A DNA stretch of 64,000 bases, from the NCBI RefSeq assembly GCF_039543665.1, contig NZ_BAABKE010000002.1, positions 1-64,000 of the forward strand, in the 5' to 3' direction. Numbering within the stretch: position 1 is the first letter of the stretch; every line of letters begins with the position of its first letter. Positions 17,290 to 26,299 of this stretch are shown in pieces. The position numbers and the translations under genes are program-made. The notes beneath the pieces are model-generated. The model saw only the letters and a program-made list of their open reading frames with translations. It made no database searches and was not told the DNA's origin. Source of the DNA: Wohlfahrtiimonas larvae (GTDB lineage: Bacteria > Pseudomonadota > Gammaproteobacteria > Cardiobacteriales > Wohlfahrtiimonadaceae).

Positions 17290-17718
17290 ATGTTTCAAGA
17301 ATTTAAGAAGTTTTTATTACGCGGTAATATTCTAGATTTATCAGTAGGTGTTGTCATTGGTACAGCATTTACAGCAATCGTGAATAAAATTGTAGAAGGA
17401 TTATTAACGCCTATTATTAGCTTAATTTTTGTAGTGACAACAGGTAATACTTCAGCTGATGATGCATTAGGAAATTTAGTTTTTCAGGTTAAAGGTATAA
17501 CTTTTAATGTTGGCTCAGTATTAAGTGCATTGATTACATTTTTAATTACAGCCATTGTATTATTTGCCATTATGAAAACTGTGAATAAAGTGATGGCAGC
17601 GACTCATAAGGCAGAACAAGAAGCTGCAGCGGCAGCGCCTGTTGAGCCACCAGCACCGACTGCAGAAGATTACTTGAAAGAGATTCGTGATTTGTTAGCA
17701 AAGCAGGCTGAAAAATAA
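17290..17718 (+). CDS. mscL: Large-conductance mechanosensitive channel MscL
   Basis: A 142-residue inner-membrane channel that opens under high membrane tension and releases solutes on hypo-osmotic shock. It has the conserved amphipathic N-terminus F-x-E-F-K-K-F, TM1 with G-N-I-L-D-L-S-V-G-V-V-I-G-T-A-F, a periplasmic loop and TM2 ending in M-K-T-V-N-K. A charged C-terminal bundle (D-Y-L-K-E-I-R-D-L-L) completes it. Length matches the family (136-150). The Ala/Pro-rich linker before the bundle is slightly long. It is a single gene ended by a strong terminator. Confidence 0.97.
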   Translation: MFQEFKKFLLRGNILDLSVGVVIGTAFTAIVNKIVEGLLTPIISLIFVVTTGNTSADDALGNLVFQVKGITFNVGSVLSALITFLITAIVLFAIMKTVNKVMAATHKAEQEAAAAAPVEPPAPTAEDYLKEIRDLLAKQAEK

Positions 17719-17743
17719 TGTTTTGAAAGTGATATATTATATG

Positions 17744-17777
17744 TGCCCCAGACTTTGATTGAGTAACTGGGGCATTT
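17744..17777. terminator. Bidirectional terminator between mscL and the DcuC-type gene
   Basis: The eight-pair stem TGCCCCAG (17744-17751) with CTGGGGCA (17767-17774) has a 15-nt loop and a short T tract. It lies between convergent genes. Confidence 0.75.
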
Positions 17778-17782
17778 ATATT

Positions 17783-19165
17783 TTAGCCAAAGAAATAATA
17801 AGATAGTATTAAACAGACAAAAATACCTGTGAACACAGGAATAGAAGTTCGTTTTACAATCTCAATGGGGCTGACCTTTAATGTAGAAGCCACAACGATG
17901 ATAACAGCAGCCACAGGTGAAACGGAGCGAATTAAGTTTGCGGTTAATTGCATAGGTAAAGCAACAAGTACAGTATTAACATTCATTTGTTCTGTAATTT
18001 CAGGAATGATTTTGATAAAAGAGTGAAATACAGCAATTCCACTACCACTGATAAAGCCAATGAGTGCAGCCATGCCAGAAAAGAATAACATTAATATTGA
18101 GCCTGCACCTTGAACGTTGTTTAGACTATTAGTTAATAAGTCAATTACGCCGATAGACTTTAATCCCTCTACAAATAAGCCTGCTGCAATGATTAAAGAA
18201 ACGACTTGATAAAATCCTTGCCCCATTCCTTCAAAGAATAGATTAAAATCCTTGATGCTTTGTTTGATATCTCCTTTGCGAATGAGTTCTATAAACATGG
18301 GAATGATGATGGAGATTAATGTGATTTCAACTAAGCCGATATTGATGGTGGACTTTTGTGTCTGTGAATCAATGAACCCCAAGTTGAAAATAAGTAATAG
18401 AATGATTGGCATGATTGGAAAAATTGAATACCAAGAAGGCGGCAATGGTTGATTTTTCTCATCTGCTGAATGGGGGATTTCAAATGGAACATGAATTGTG
18501 CCTTGGCGTTTATCCATATAACGTTGCCAAAGTAAGTGCGCAATCGCCATCGCAAGTAAAGCGGGAATAGAAACTTTAGCATGAAACTGCATTACATATT
18601 CTAATGAAGAAATGCCTAAGCGCTGTGCAACAACGACATTATCAGATCCTAGAGGTGTTGGTGTGATTGTTGCTGTTGTTGCGATAACAGCACCTGCTGT
18701 TAAAGGTGACATACCTGCACTTCTCAATACAGGATATAAAGTTGCCATTAATAGGATGGCTAAGCCAGCTGCGCTTGGTAAAACCATTTGCAATGCATTA
18801 CCCAATAGAAAAACTATGGGGACTAAAATATAAACCGATTTAATTTTTTTGATAGGCTTGGATAAAGCATGTACCATTGCATCATTAGCACCAATATGAT
18901 TCATATAATTGGCAAACCCAAAAAGTACCATAATAGTTAAACCGACGATACCCATTTGCATGGTGAAAACATTGGTTGCCATTTTAAATGGATCTAGCCA
19001 TATTGAACCTGTAGATCCTTCTTGAAAAATAGGTTTTCCCATCATAACAGAAGCATAAAGTAAAGTTAGGCCAGAGAGAAAAAGAATAATTTTAGCATCG
19101 TAATTCTTGGCAATGAGATAACCAACGATGATTAAAAAAGTAACGCTGATGATAATTTCGATCAT
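17783..19165 (-). CDS. dcuC: C4-dicarboxylate transporter of the DcuC family
   Basis: A 460-residue polytopic membrane protein of about 12 segments. The DcuC signature regions P-S-A-A-G-L-A-I-L-L, T-A-T-I-T-P-T-P-L-G-S-D-N and G-S-G-I-A-V-F-H-S-F are all visible. DcuC carriers usually export succinate or exchange fumarate and succinate under anaerobic conditions, which would fit the anaerobic reductase at 44.8 kb. It stands alone; no FNR-type site was found upstream. Substrate preference within the DcuC/DcuD group cannot be read from sequence, so the gene symbol is by family. Confidence 0.85.
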   Translation of the reverse strand: MIEIIISVTFLIIVGYLIAKNYDAKIILFLSGLTLLYASVMMGKPIFQEGSTGSIWLDPFKMATNVFTMQMGIVGLTIMVLFGFANYMNHIGANDAMVHALSKPIKKIKSVYILVPIVFLLGNALQMVLPSAAGLAILLMATLYPVLRSAGMSPLTAGAVIATTATITPTPLGSDNVVVAQRLGISSLEYVMQFHAKVSIPALLAMAIAHLLWQRYMDKRQGTIHVPFEIPHSADEKNQPLPPSWYSIFPIMPIILLLIFNLGFIDSQTQKSTINIGLVEITLISIIIPMFIELIRKGDIKQSIKDFNLFFEGMGQGFYQVVSLIIAAGLFVEGLKSIGVIDLLTNSLNNVQGAGSILMLFFSGMAALIGFISGSGIAVFHSFIKIIPEITEQMNVNTVLVALPMQLTANLIRSVSPVAAVIIVVASTLKVSPIEIVKRTSIPVFTGIFVCLILSYYFFG

Positions 19166-19372
19166 GATGAGCTTTGTAAAAAAGATGAAAGTTTAGCTCA
19201 TTGTGCGTTAGATTCACATGAAAAATAGTGATTTTTTTATAAAATTAATAGGAGAAATTTGATTCATTAAGGTTTGTTGAGCATTCTAGATAGAACATGT
19301 ATAAAAATGTTACATAAATTTGGTTTGCCATAGAGATTTTATAATATAGGCTCCTATGTATTCAGCAAATTT

Positions 19373-19403
19373 AAACCCTTTAGAAAAATCTTCTAAAGGG
19401 TTT
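19373..19403 (-). terminator. Terminator of the mraZ-to-thioesterase operon
   Basis: A perfect 13-bp inverted repeat, AAACCCTTTAGAA (19373-19385) and TTCTAAAGGGTTT (19391-19403), has a 5-nt loop and lies directly after the thioesterase stop. The T tract on the minus strand is interrupted. Confidence 0.65.
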
Positions 19404-19410
19404 ATTAATA

Positions 19411-19902
19411 TTACTGATCGTTTTTATCAATCATTTCTTTTGCAATTTTACGTGCTTCACGTCTCATTAATGCTTTATTCCAACGTTCTTTTTGTTCTTC
19501 ATTTTCTATGCAAAGTGGTGGAACCTTTGTTGCCTTACCATCTTTAACTGCAACCATTGTAAAATAGCAGCTATTGGTATGACGTTTTTTACGTGTAGTA
19601 ATATTTTCAGCTTCTACGCGTACACCAACTTCCATCGATGAATTACCAACATAATTAATAGATGCTTTAAATGTTACTAATTCTTGTACATGAATGGGTT
19701 CTTTAAATAGAACATAATCCACAGATAAAGTTACGACATATTGCCCAGCATAACGGCTGGCACAGCTATATGCGACTTGGTCGAGTAGTTTTAATAAATC
19801 ACCACCATGAACATTACCAGAAAAGTTAGCCATGTCGGGCGTCATTAAAACAGTCATCTCTAATTCGCGTTCAGGAGCGAGTGTGCTTTCTACATTACTC
19901 AT
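19411..19902 (-). CDS. Acyl-CoA thioesterase, hotdog fold (YciA/Acot type)
   Basis: A 163-residue single hotdog domain. The family hallmark G-N-V-H-G-G-D-L-L-K-L-L-D and the segment L-S-V-D-Y-V-L-F-K-E-P-I-H-V-Q-E are conserved; the Asp of G-G-D is the catalytic residue. It hydrolyses acyl-CoA to the free acid and CoA. The ATG at 19902 is used because AAAGAG precedes it; a TTG at 19932 would overlap the upstream gene and lacks a ribosome site. It is the last gene of a six-gene same-strand cluster. Chain-length preference is unknown. Confidence 0.85.
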   Translation of the reverse strand: MSNVESTLAPERELEMTVLMTPDMANFSGNVHGGDLLKLLDQVAYSCASRYAGQYVVTLSVDYVLFKEPIHVQELVTFKASINYVGNSSMEVGVRVEAENITTRKKRHTNSCYFTMVAVKDGKATKVPPLCIENEEQKERWNKALMRREARKIAKEMIDKNDQ

Positions 19903-19912
19903 TTTGGTCTCT

Positions 19913-20686
19913 TTAGTTTGTGAAATACTCAATATATGTTAATCGCCCTGCAATAATAAATACAAGGGTGATGAAAAGTGGTTTGATAAATTTTTCGCCG
20001 TATTTGATGGCGCTGCGTGCGCCAACATAACTACCAAGCATAAATCCAACCACCATGAAAGCACCCATGAACCATGCGACTTTACCTGCGGCAGCAAAGA
20101 TCACAAGTGCAGCAATATTGCTCATGCTATTCATTAAGCGAGCAACACCAGAAGAAATCATAAAATCTTGATTGAAGATTCTATTATATAAGACAGTCCA
20201 GAATGACCCCGTACCTGGGCCAATAAATCCATCATAAAACCCTAAACCCAAACCAGAGATAATCTGTTTAGATTTGGATACTGTGCTATCTTCAGATTCA
20301 ACTTGTTTCTTAGATTTTGGAATCAGCATATAGATGCCTATAGCAATTAGTAAGGGTGGGATCATTTTTTTAATAAAGCTAGGATCTAAACTTAATAAGA
20401 AAAGTGCACCGATAAAACTGCCTAATAATGTCATAATAGCGCACCAAATCCACTCTTTGGGATTGATCACTTTTCGCTTAATGTAAGCCCATGCGGCAAT
20501 AGAGGTACCAAATACACCCATATATTTGCCCATGGAAAGTGCAATGTGAGGTGGGGCGCCAATGCTTAACATTAAGGGCGCGGTAATCAAGCCACCACCC
20601 CCAGCGATGGAATCAACAAATCCTGCTAGAATTGCAGCTAAGAATAAGATAATAAAGAGTAGAATCGTTGGGTCGGAATAACTCAT
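19913..20686 (-). CDS. TauE/SafE-family membrane exporter
   Basis: A 257-residue membrane protein with about eight segments in two internal repeats. The first half has the family motif D-S-I-A-G-G-G-G-L-I-T-A-P; the second has F-Y-D-G-F-I-G-P-G-T-G-S-F. The family exports organic anions such as sulfite, sulfoacetate or related acids and is close to E. coli YfcA. It starts 2 nt after the nitroreductase gene ends, so the two are co-transcribed. No sulfur gene is nearby to fix a substrate. Confidence 0.88.
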   Translation of the reverse strand: MSYSDPTILLFIILFLAAILAGFVDSIAGGGGLITAPLMLSIGAPPHIALSMGKYMGVFGTSIAAWAYIKRKVINPKEWIWCAIMTLLGSFIGALFLLSLDPSFIKKMIPPLLIAIGIYMLIPKSKKQVESEDSTVSKSKQIISGLGLGFYDGFIGPGTGSFWTVLYNRIFNQDFMISSGVARLMNSMSNIAALVIFAAAGKVAWFMGAFMVVGFMLGSYVGARSAIKYGEKFIKPLFITLVFIIAGRLTYIEYFTN

Positions 20687-20688
20687 AT

Positions 20689-21234
20689 CTACTCCAAAAT
20701 AGAAGAATATTTTTCAATATTTGGGCGTTCAAAAAACTTGGGTGCTTTATCAGCATAGCCATACCAAAGCATGCCAATGATAATTTCTTCCTCTGCATTG
20801 ATGCCACAAATTCTATACCATTCTTCTGTTTCGAATAAAGATGCAGTTGACCATTTTGCACCAATATCTTTTTCATCTAAAGCTAGCATTAAGATATACA
20901 TTGCGATGCTGATGGTTGCATAATCTTCTCGAGCAGTTTTATCAACCTGAGAACGCTTTTGTGTTACCAATAGCCAACCAGGAATAGATGACCATTTTTT
21001 TAATTTCTGATCAGCTGTTTCTTGTGATTTTTGTGCAAAAGAATCATATGCATAGGCTAATAAATTATCACGTACTTGACCTTTTACTTTGTAAAAGTGG
21101 TATGGGAAAGTTAAGTGGTGATTAGGAGCATGTACCACTAATGCCAAAGCTTCATCAATGATCGATTCATCAATGGGGATAGGTTTGTAATGATGGGTGG
21201 TACGGCGTTTTATAATATGATCTTTAATACTCAT
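20689..21234 (-). CDS. Nitroreductase-family flavoprotein
   Basis: A 181-residue protein. The N-terminal R-R-T-T-H-H-Y, the A-P-N-H-H-L-T-F-P-Y-H-F-Y segment and the late G-M-L-W-Y-G-Y-A-D-K match small FMN-dependent nitroreductases of the YdjA type. These usually form dimers and use NAD(P)H. Its start overlaps the pepN stop by 4 nt (ATGA), so it is translationally coupled. The natural substrate is unknown. Confidence 0.8.
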   Translation of the reverse strand: MSIKDHIIKRRTTHHYKPIPIDESIIDEALALVVHAPNHHLTFPYHFYKVKGQVRDNLLAYAYDSFAQKSQETADQKLKKWSSIPGWLLVTQKRSQVDKTAREDYATISIAMYILMLALDEKDIGAKWSTASLFETEEWYRICGINAEEEIIIGMLWYGYADKAPKFFERPNIEKYSSILE

Positions 21235-23762
21235 AATGATTTACTCAACTGTTCTGCAAGGTTATTGGAGAGTTGGCTGCTAAGTTGTGCTTTAACTATG
21301 TTGCGAATTGCATCTTGATCAGATTTTTTTAGGAAATCTAATTGAGAGAATGGCGTGGCTAATCTTGCTGCAACTTGAGGATTGATTTTATCGATCATCA
21401 TGATGTTATCTAATAACCAAGGGTAGAATTGTAGTGGCTGCTGATATAATGCCACTTTATTTTGACCCAATGCACCTAATAGTGAGCGAACACGATTAGG
21501 ATTATGAGAATTAAATTCTTTATGATGACGTAAATGATTCAACATCTTTATTGTAATATATGGGCTAGATACTTGTAATGCAAACCATTTATCCACAACA
21601 GATGGGTAAGATTGATATTTTTCTAAAAAATTAGTGAGTAAAATTTTGGCTGTACTATGGTTATTCAATACTGAAGCACGCAATGCGGCCATGCGATCTG
21701 TCATATTAGTTGCAGATTCATATTGTTTAGTTACAGTAATTTCATGATTAGGTAATGTTGCTAGGTAATTTAAAACACTATTTTTTAAATCACGTGCGGA
21801 AGCATTGCCAATCATATGTGATTGGTAAATTTCTAACCAATCTTTTTCATATATTTTTGCTGAGTATTGCATTAAATCAAAACGTTGTTGCCAAATTTTA
21901 GCTAAATCTTTTTCAGCTGTCGTGCTTTGAATGGAAATAGGGTCTGGTAAAGTGAAAAATAGTGCATAAAAACTTGGTTCTAGGCGACATGCTTCGAAAA
22001 AATCTTCTAAGGGGGCAATAAACTTAGCTTTTTTATCTTCAACAGGTTTATCCGATGCAATGAGCGCAGATAGATAGCGTTGTGCAGCTTCCCAGCGTGA
22101 AAAATAGTCGGTTTCAAAGAATGCAATTTTCATCAATTCTTCTTCTGTATATGGATAGTCTAAAATAACAGGAGCAGAGAAATCTCTCAAAAGTGATAAA
22201 GCGATATCTTTTTCTTTACAAGGGATTGTGATGGTATCTACCCAAGTTTTGAGAATAAAAGTATCCTCATAAATGATTTGATCAGTATTACCAATAAGTG
22301 AAAAGCGAATAGGAATCCATTGAGGCTGAAGATTACTGCCTTCTGGAGATAGGAACTGTTTAAATGTAATTTTCACACCCTCATCAGTCATTTCTTTAAT
22401 GACTTGTACTCTTGGTGTGCCTGCTTGACTATACCAATGTTCAAACCCATCCATATTTTGATTATTAGCTTCTGCCATGGCTGTTAAAAAATCATCACAA
22501 GTTGCAGCAGTACCATCAAATTTAGTGAGATAATGTGTTAATCCTTTTTTAAAGCCTTCTTCACCTAATATTGTTTGATATAAGCGTACAACTTCAGCGC
22601 CTTTTTCATAGACTGTTGTTGTGTAAAAATTACGCATTTCAACGTAGCTATCGGGGCGAATTGGATGTTTTAAACGACCTGCATCTTCAGGGAATTGATA
22701 ATTTCTTAGCATTTTGACATCGTCAATGCGTTTTAATCCACGATGACGCAAATCACTTGTAAATTCTTGGTCACGAAAAACCGTTAATCCTTCTTTTAAA
22801 GATAACTGGAACCAATCACGACAGGTAACACGATTACCTGTCCAGTTATGGAAATATTCATGGCCAATAATGGATTCAATGGTTTCAAAATCAGTATCTG
22901 TGGCAATTTCAGAGTTAGCGAGAACATATTTAGCATTGAAGATATTTAAGCCTTTATTTTCCATTGCGCCACCATTGAAATCATGGATAGCGACAATATT
23001 ATATTGGTCAACATCACACACCAAATTAAAGCGATCTTCATCCCATTTCATTGCGCGTTTTAACGCACCTAAGGCATAATGGCATTGATCAACTTCGTTA
23101 TGTGCTGCATAAATACGTAATTGTACAGGAGAATCATCAGGGCGTATGTGTTTGTCTTCAATATAGCCTAAATCACCTGCAACTAATGCAAAAAGATAGC
23201 TTGGCTTTGGGAATGGATCATGCCAAATTGCTTGATGTAAGCCATTATCTAAATCTTTGGCTTCAACTAAATTACCATTGGACAATAGAACAGGGCAGGT
23301 TGCTTTATCTGCAATGATGGTGACTGTATATCTTGCCATGATATCAGGACGATCAGGATAATAAGTAATATTTCTAAAGCCTTCAGGTTCGCAATCACTA
23401 CAAAAAATATTGTTAGATAAATATAGACCTTCTAATGCGCTATTATTTGCAGGGTCCAACTGATTAGATAAAGTAACGGTTAATTCATCGTCTTGTAAAT
23501 CTTTCAAATGAATATCATGTTCTAGATATTGGATATCATCTAAAGCAACTGCTGTATCATTGATTCTCAATGATAGAAGTTGTGAATGTTCTGTACCATT
23601 TAATACTAATGTGCGAGACGTTGTTTCACTGTTTTTAGAAAGTTTTAATTCTGTTGTGACTAAAGTCGCATTGGGATTTAATATAAATTTGAGGGAAACA
23701 TCAGTAACCCAAAAGTCTGGCGCTTGATAATCTTTACGAAAAATTTCTTTCAATGCTGGCAT
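21231..23762 (-). CDS. pepN: Aminopeptidase N (M1 zinc metallopeptidase)
   Basis: An 843-residue cytosolic peptidase that removes N-terminal residues from peptides. The exopeptidase motif GGAMEN is at 264-269. The zinc site is H301-E-Y-F-H305 with the third ligand E324, and the catalytic Glu is E302. The long C-terminal helical domain is complete. The ATG at 23762 has AAAGGA 7 nt upstream; the six extra residues of a longer reading are not expected in the family. It sits 18 nt after murI in the mraZ-headed operon. Length is slightly below E. coli PepN (870). Confidence 0.96.
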   Translation of the reverse strand: MPALKEIFRKDYQAPDFWVTDVSLKFILNPNATLVTTELKLSKNSETTSRTLVLNGTEHSQLLSLRINDTAVALDDIQYLEHDIHLKDLQDDELTVTLSNQLDPANNSALEGLYLSNNIFCSDCEPEGFRNITYYPDRPDIMARYTVTIIADKATCPVLLSNGNLVEAKDLDNGLHQAIWHDPFPKPSYLFALVAGDLGYIEDKHIRPDDSPVQLRIYAAHNEVDQCHYALGALKRAMKWDEDRFNLVCDVDQYNIVAIHDFNGGAMENKGLNIFNAKYVLANSEIATDTDFETIESIIGHEYFHNWTGNRVTCRDWFQLSLKEGLTVFRDQEFTSDLRHRGLKRIDDVKMLRNYQFPEDAGRLKHPIRPDSYVEMRNFYTTTVYEKGAEVVRLYQTILGEEGFKKGLTHYLTKFDGTAATCDDFLTAMAEANNQNMDGFEHWYSQAGTPRVQVIKEMTDEGVKITFKQFLSPEGSNLQPQWIPIRFSLIGNTDQIIYEDTFILKTWVDTITIPCKEKDIALSLLRDFSAPVILDYPYTEEELMKIAFFETDYFSRWEAAQRYLSALIASDKPVEDKKAKFIAPLEDFFEACRLEPSFYALFFTLPDPISIQSTTAEKDLAKIWQQRFDLMQYSAKIYEKDWLEIYQSHMIGNASARDLKNSVLNYLATLPNHEITVTKQYESATNMTDRMAALRASVLNNHSTAKILLTNFLEKYQSYPSVVDKWFALQVSSPYITIKMLNHLRHHKEFNSHNPNRVRSLLGALGQNKVALYQQPLQFYPWLLDNIMMIDKINPQVAARLATPFSQLDFLKKSDQDAIRNIVKAQLSSQLSNNLAEQLSKSL

Positions 23763-23780
23763 GTAGATTCCTTTAGTCAA

Positions 23781-24563
23781 TTAAACAGCAAGTGCCTGTA
23801 CAGAGCCTTCTGGCATCTGTAATTGTTGGGTTTGATTGTTAAATTGAACCCTGTTACCTGTTGTAAAATAATGATATGTGGATGAAGTATTAGTTTCAAT
23901 GTTGTGCAGTTCTAAACAGTGTAAGGTATGTTTTGCAACCGCAGCAGCAGGATTAACTAATACAATGTCTGTATTAAGTATAGAACGTAATTCTGATTCT
24001 AAGAATGGAAAATGTGTGCAACCTAAAATTAATTGATCAATGGGTAAGTTTTTGACTGACTGTAATGTATTGTGAATGATAGCACGAGCTTGTGGTCCAT
24101 TAAAGATTCCTTGTTCCACTAATGTTACCCAATGATCAGCAGGGATTTTAGAAACATTAACATCAGAAGCAAATTCATTGATTAAACGTGTTAAACGTGG
24201 ATTATTAATCATGGAAGTTGTGGCTAGGATTGCGATGGCTTTATTTTTAGATGCTAAGGCAGCAGGTTTAATGGCTGGTTCAATGCCAATGATTGGGAAA
24301 TCTGGCATCTGTTTTCTGAGTTTTTCTGCACTGATGGCAGTTGCAGTATTGCAAGCGATGACTAAACAATCAATGTGATGAGTGTCGATGAGATAGCGTG
24401 TTAATTTCTCCACTCGGTCATGAATATAATCATGAGTTTTCAAACCATAAGGCAAATGAGCAGTATCTGCAATGTAGAAATAATCCGCCAAAATGGGATA
24501 AGAAATAAAGGCTTTCATAACAGAAAGCCCACCAATACCTGAATCTATGAAGCCTATTTTCAT
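23781..24563 (-). CDS. murI: Glutamate racemase
   Basis: A 260-residue cytosolic enzyme that makes D-glutamate for peptidoglycan without a cofactor. Both catalytic cysteines are visible: C71 in A-C-N-T-A-T-A and C183 in L-G-C-T-H. The N-terminal F-I-D-S-G-I-G-G-L-S is standard. It starts 6 nt after the end of mraZ and lacks a good ribosome site, so it is probably translated by coupling. A wall-precursor gene directly behind MraZ is consistent with cell-envelope control, although murI is not a usual mraZ partner. Confidence 0.96.
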   Translation of the reverse strand: MKIGFIDSGIGGLSVMKAFISYPILADYFYIADTAHLPYGLKTHDYIHDRVEKLTRYLIDTHHIDCLVIACNTATAISAEKLRKQMPDFPIIGIEPAIKPAALASKNKAIAILATTSMINNPRLTRLINEFASDVNVSKIPADHWVTLVEQGIFNGPQARAIIHNTLQSVKNLPIDQLILGCTHFPFLESELRSILNTDIVLVNPAAAVAKHTLHCLELHNIETNTSSTYHYFTTGNRVQFNNQTQQLQMPEGSVQALAV

Positions 24564-24569
24564 TTTGGA

Positions 24570-25067
24570 TTAACGACGCATGATGGGAACAACAATACTT
24601 TCATCGAACTCGAAGAGCTCTTCTTTTTCGTATTTTACCATGACTTCTTCAGCTAAGTTAGAGAAGTCTTCAGGATCTATGGACAGCATTGAATCATAGG
24701 TATCACGATCCCAAACTTCTATCAGTGATCCATTGCCTGATAATATAATATCTGAGGTGATATTTGCATAGGACATTAAGCGACTAGGCATGATGAATCG
24801 TCCTTGAGCATCTAATTGTATTTCCGTTGCTCCACCTCGAACAAAGCGTACAAAATCTCTCTCTTTTTTAACAAAAGAATTAAGTTTAGTGAGTTCTGCA
24901 TCAACTTCTTGCCAAACATGGTAAGGATAAAGATTTAAACATTTATCAAAAGCACGATTCAGAACAAAACGGTCAGTATCTTCTAGTTGTTTTTTTAGGT
25001 TAGCAGGAAGCATTAGACGCTTTTTAGCATCTAGTTTAAGCTCAAACTCACCTAAAAAACTAGTCAT
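24570..25067 (-). CDS. mraZ: MraZ transcriptional regulator, away from the dcw cluster
   Basis: A 165-residue protein with two SpoVT/AbrB-like half-domains, seen as L-D-A-K-K-R-L-M-L-P-A (about 12-22) and L-D-A-Q-G-R-F-I-M-P-S-R-L (about 85-97). MraZ forms a ring and represses its own promoter and the division/wall operon. In most bacteria it is followed by rsmH, ftsL and ftsI; here it is followed by murI. The 120 bp upstream show no TGGG-type triple repeat normally bound by MraZ. A TACAAT box about 40 bp before the start may be the -10. It is probably functional but with altered targets. Confidence 0.93.
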   Translation of the reverse strand: MTSFLGEFELKLDAKKRLMLPANLKKQLEDTDRFVLNRAFDKCLNLYPYHVWQEVDAELTKLNSFVKKERDFVRFVRGGATEIQLDAQGRFIMPSRLMSYANITSDIILSGNGSLIEVWDRDTYDSMLSIDPEDFSNLAEEVMVKYEKEELFEFDESIVVPIMRR

Positions 25068-25126
25068 AATAATTGATCAAATATTTAACATGTTCGAATG
25101 ATTGTAACACAAATTTTGAAAGCTTA

Positions 25127-25160
25127 AAAAAGAAAACCTCAGTTATAAATATGAGGTTTT
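25127..25160 (-). terminator. Terminator after hdeD
   Basis: AAAACCTCA (25133-25141) pairs with TGAGGTTTT (25152-25160). On the minus strand the stem is followed by TTTTCTTTTTT. Confidence 0.8.
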
Positions 25161-25187
25161 AATTATGAATTCAACGAACTAACAAAA

Positions 25188-25739
25188 TTAACTATTCTTT
25201 TTTAAGAAGAAGCCCCAGTATAGTTCAAAAATACCAAAAGTAATGATTGCCATGCTAAAAATACCGACAATAAATCCACCAGAAAGCACAGGTGACATTA
25301 AAAAGATAAAACCGAAAATCATTCCAATGATGGGTAATGCGATGACTCCTTTGGGCGTATTAGCAATTGCAGGAATATTGGAATTTTTTAAACTTAAAAC
25401 AATCCCTAAGCCTAAAATTGAACGAAATAAAACCCAAAAACCAAATAAAAAACAAATGACTAAAATAGCCTCACCTGCCGGCATTGTGACAAATAAAATA
25501 CCAATGATAATATCAATCGCACCAGAGAGTAAGGACCATCCCCAGTTATTATTGCTAGTTGAAACAGAAAAGACTTCAAAAATTCCTGTGAGTAAAAACA
25601 TAAAACCAACAAAATATGCAATTGTTAATAATGTTGATACTGGTGTGAAGAGACTCCAAAAGCCAATGATGATGAATAAAATCCCGACAATGACTGTTAG
25701 CCACCAATTGTTGTTTTGTGGTGCAGATGTATTTGTCAT
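25188..25739 (-). CDS. hdeD: HdeD-family membrane protein
   Basis: A 183-residue protein with six predicted membrane helices and the DUF308 repeats of HdeD (I-I-G-F-W-S-L-F-T-P; G-A-I-D-I-I-I-G-I-L-F; F-G-F-W-V-L-F-R). HdeD is linked to acid resistance at high density in E. coli, but its mechanism is not known. Here it stands alone with no hdeA or hdeB beside it, so an acid role is inferred from the family only. Confidence 0.85.
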   Translation of the reverse strand: MTNTSAPQNNNWWLTVIVGILFIIIGFWSLFTPVSTLLTIAYFVGFMFLLTGIFEVFSVSTSNNNWGWSLLSGAIDIIIGILFVTMPAGEAILVICFLFGFWVLFRSILGLGIVLSLKNSNIPAIANTPKGVIALPIIGMIFGFIFLMSPVLSGGFIVGIFSMAIITFGIFELYWGFFLKKNS

Positions 25740-25834
25740 ATGTACTCCTTTTATATAATTATTGAATGAACTCTATCACTAACATAGTAATTCTACCCTC
25801 TAAATAATTATATCAGCCATTTATCTAATTTGCT

Positions 25835-26299
25835 TTATGGGTTTATCGTTGTTAAATTATCATCTGTTAATCCATCCAATAAAAATTGTTGGGGCGATAA
25901 ATAACGAAATTGTCCATATTTTGCAGACTCATATGATTTGGCATAACCTTCCTGAAAATAGAAACGGTTAGGCCTAAGTTGATCTTGGATGAGTAATAAT
26001 CTTTGGTTTGGTTGAATATCTGTACCGACATAACGTTCAGCATCAATAACAACTTTTTGATCATTCAATGTGATTAAAAACATTATTGTATTTTCTTTGG
26101 AATAGTTGCGTAAATTATGTTCAAAATTTAATGCCATGTAGTCACCTAGCATAAAAGCGCGAGGATCAGTAGGTGCCAATTTAAAATAAATGCGTTCACC
26201 ATATTTTTTAATTGTTTCTTTTTGGAATATTTGTATATTCATAAAAATGAAAACAACCATGAATACTAGTAATAGCAAGTAATTCTGTTTAGTGTTCAT
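25835..26299 (-). CDS. GDYXXLXY-domain membrane-anchored protein
   Basis: A 154-residue protein with one N-terminal transmembrane helix (about 5-25) and an extracytoplasmic domain. It carries the name-giving motif as G-D-Y-M-A-L-N-F, so the final Tyr is Phe here. The ATG at 26299 is preferred to a TTG at 26314; both overlap the preceding DUF4401 gene. It is the third gene of a conserved DUF2157-DUF4401-GDYXXLXY set seen in many proteobacteria. Function is unknown. Confidence 0.8.
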   Translation of the reverse strand: MNTKQNYLLLLVFMVVFIFMNIQIFQKETIKKYGERIYFKLAPTDPRAFMLGDYMALNFEHNLRNYSKENTIMFLITLNDQKVVIDAERYVGTDIQPNQRLLLIQDQLRPNRFYFQEGYAKSYESAKYGQFRYLSPQQFLLDGLTDDNLTTINP

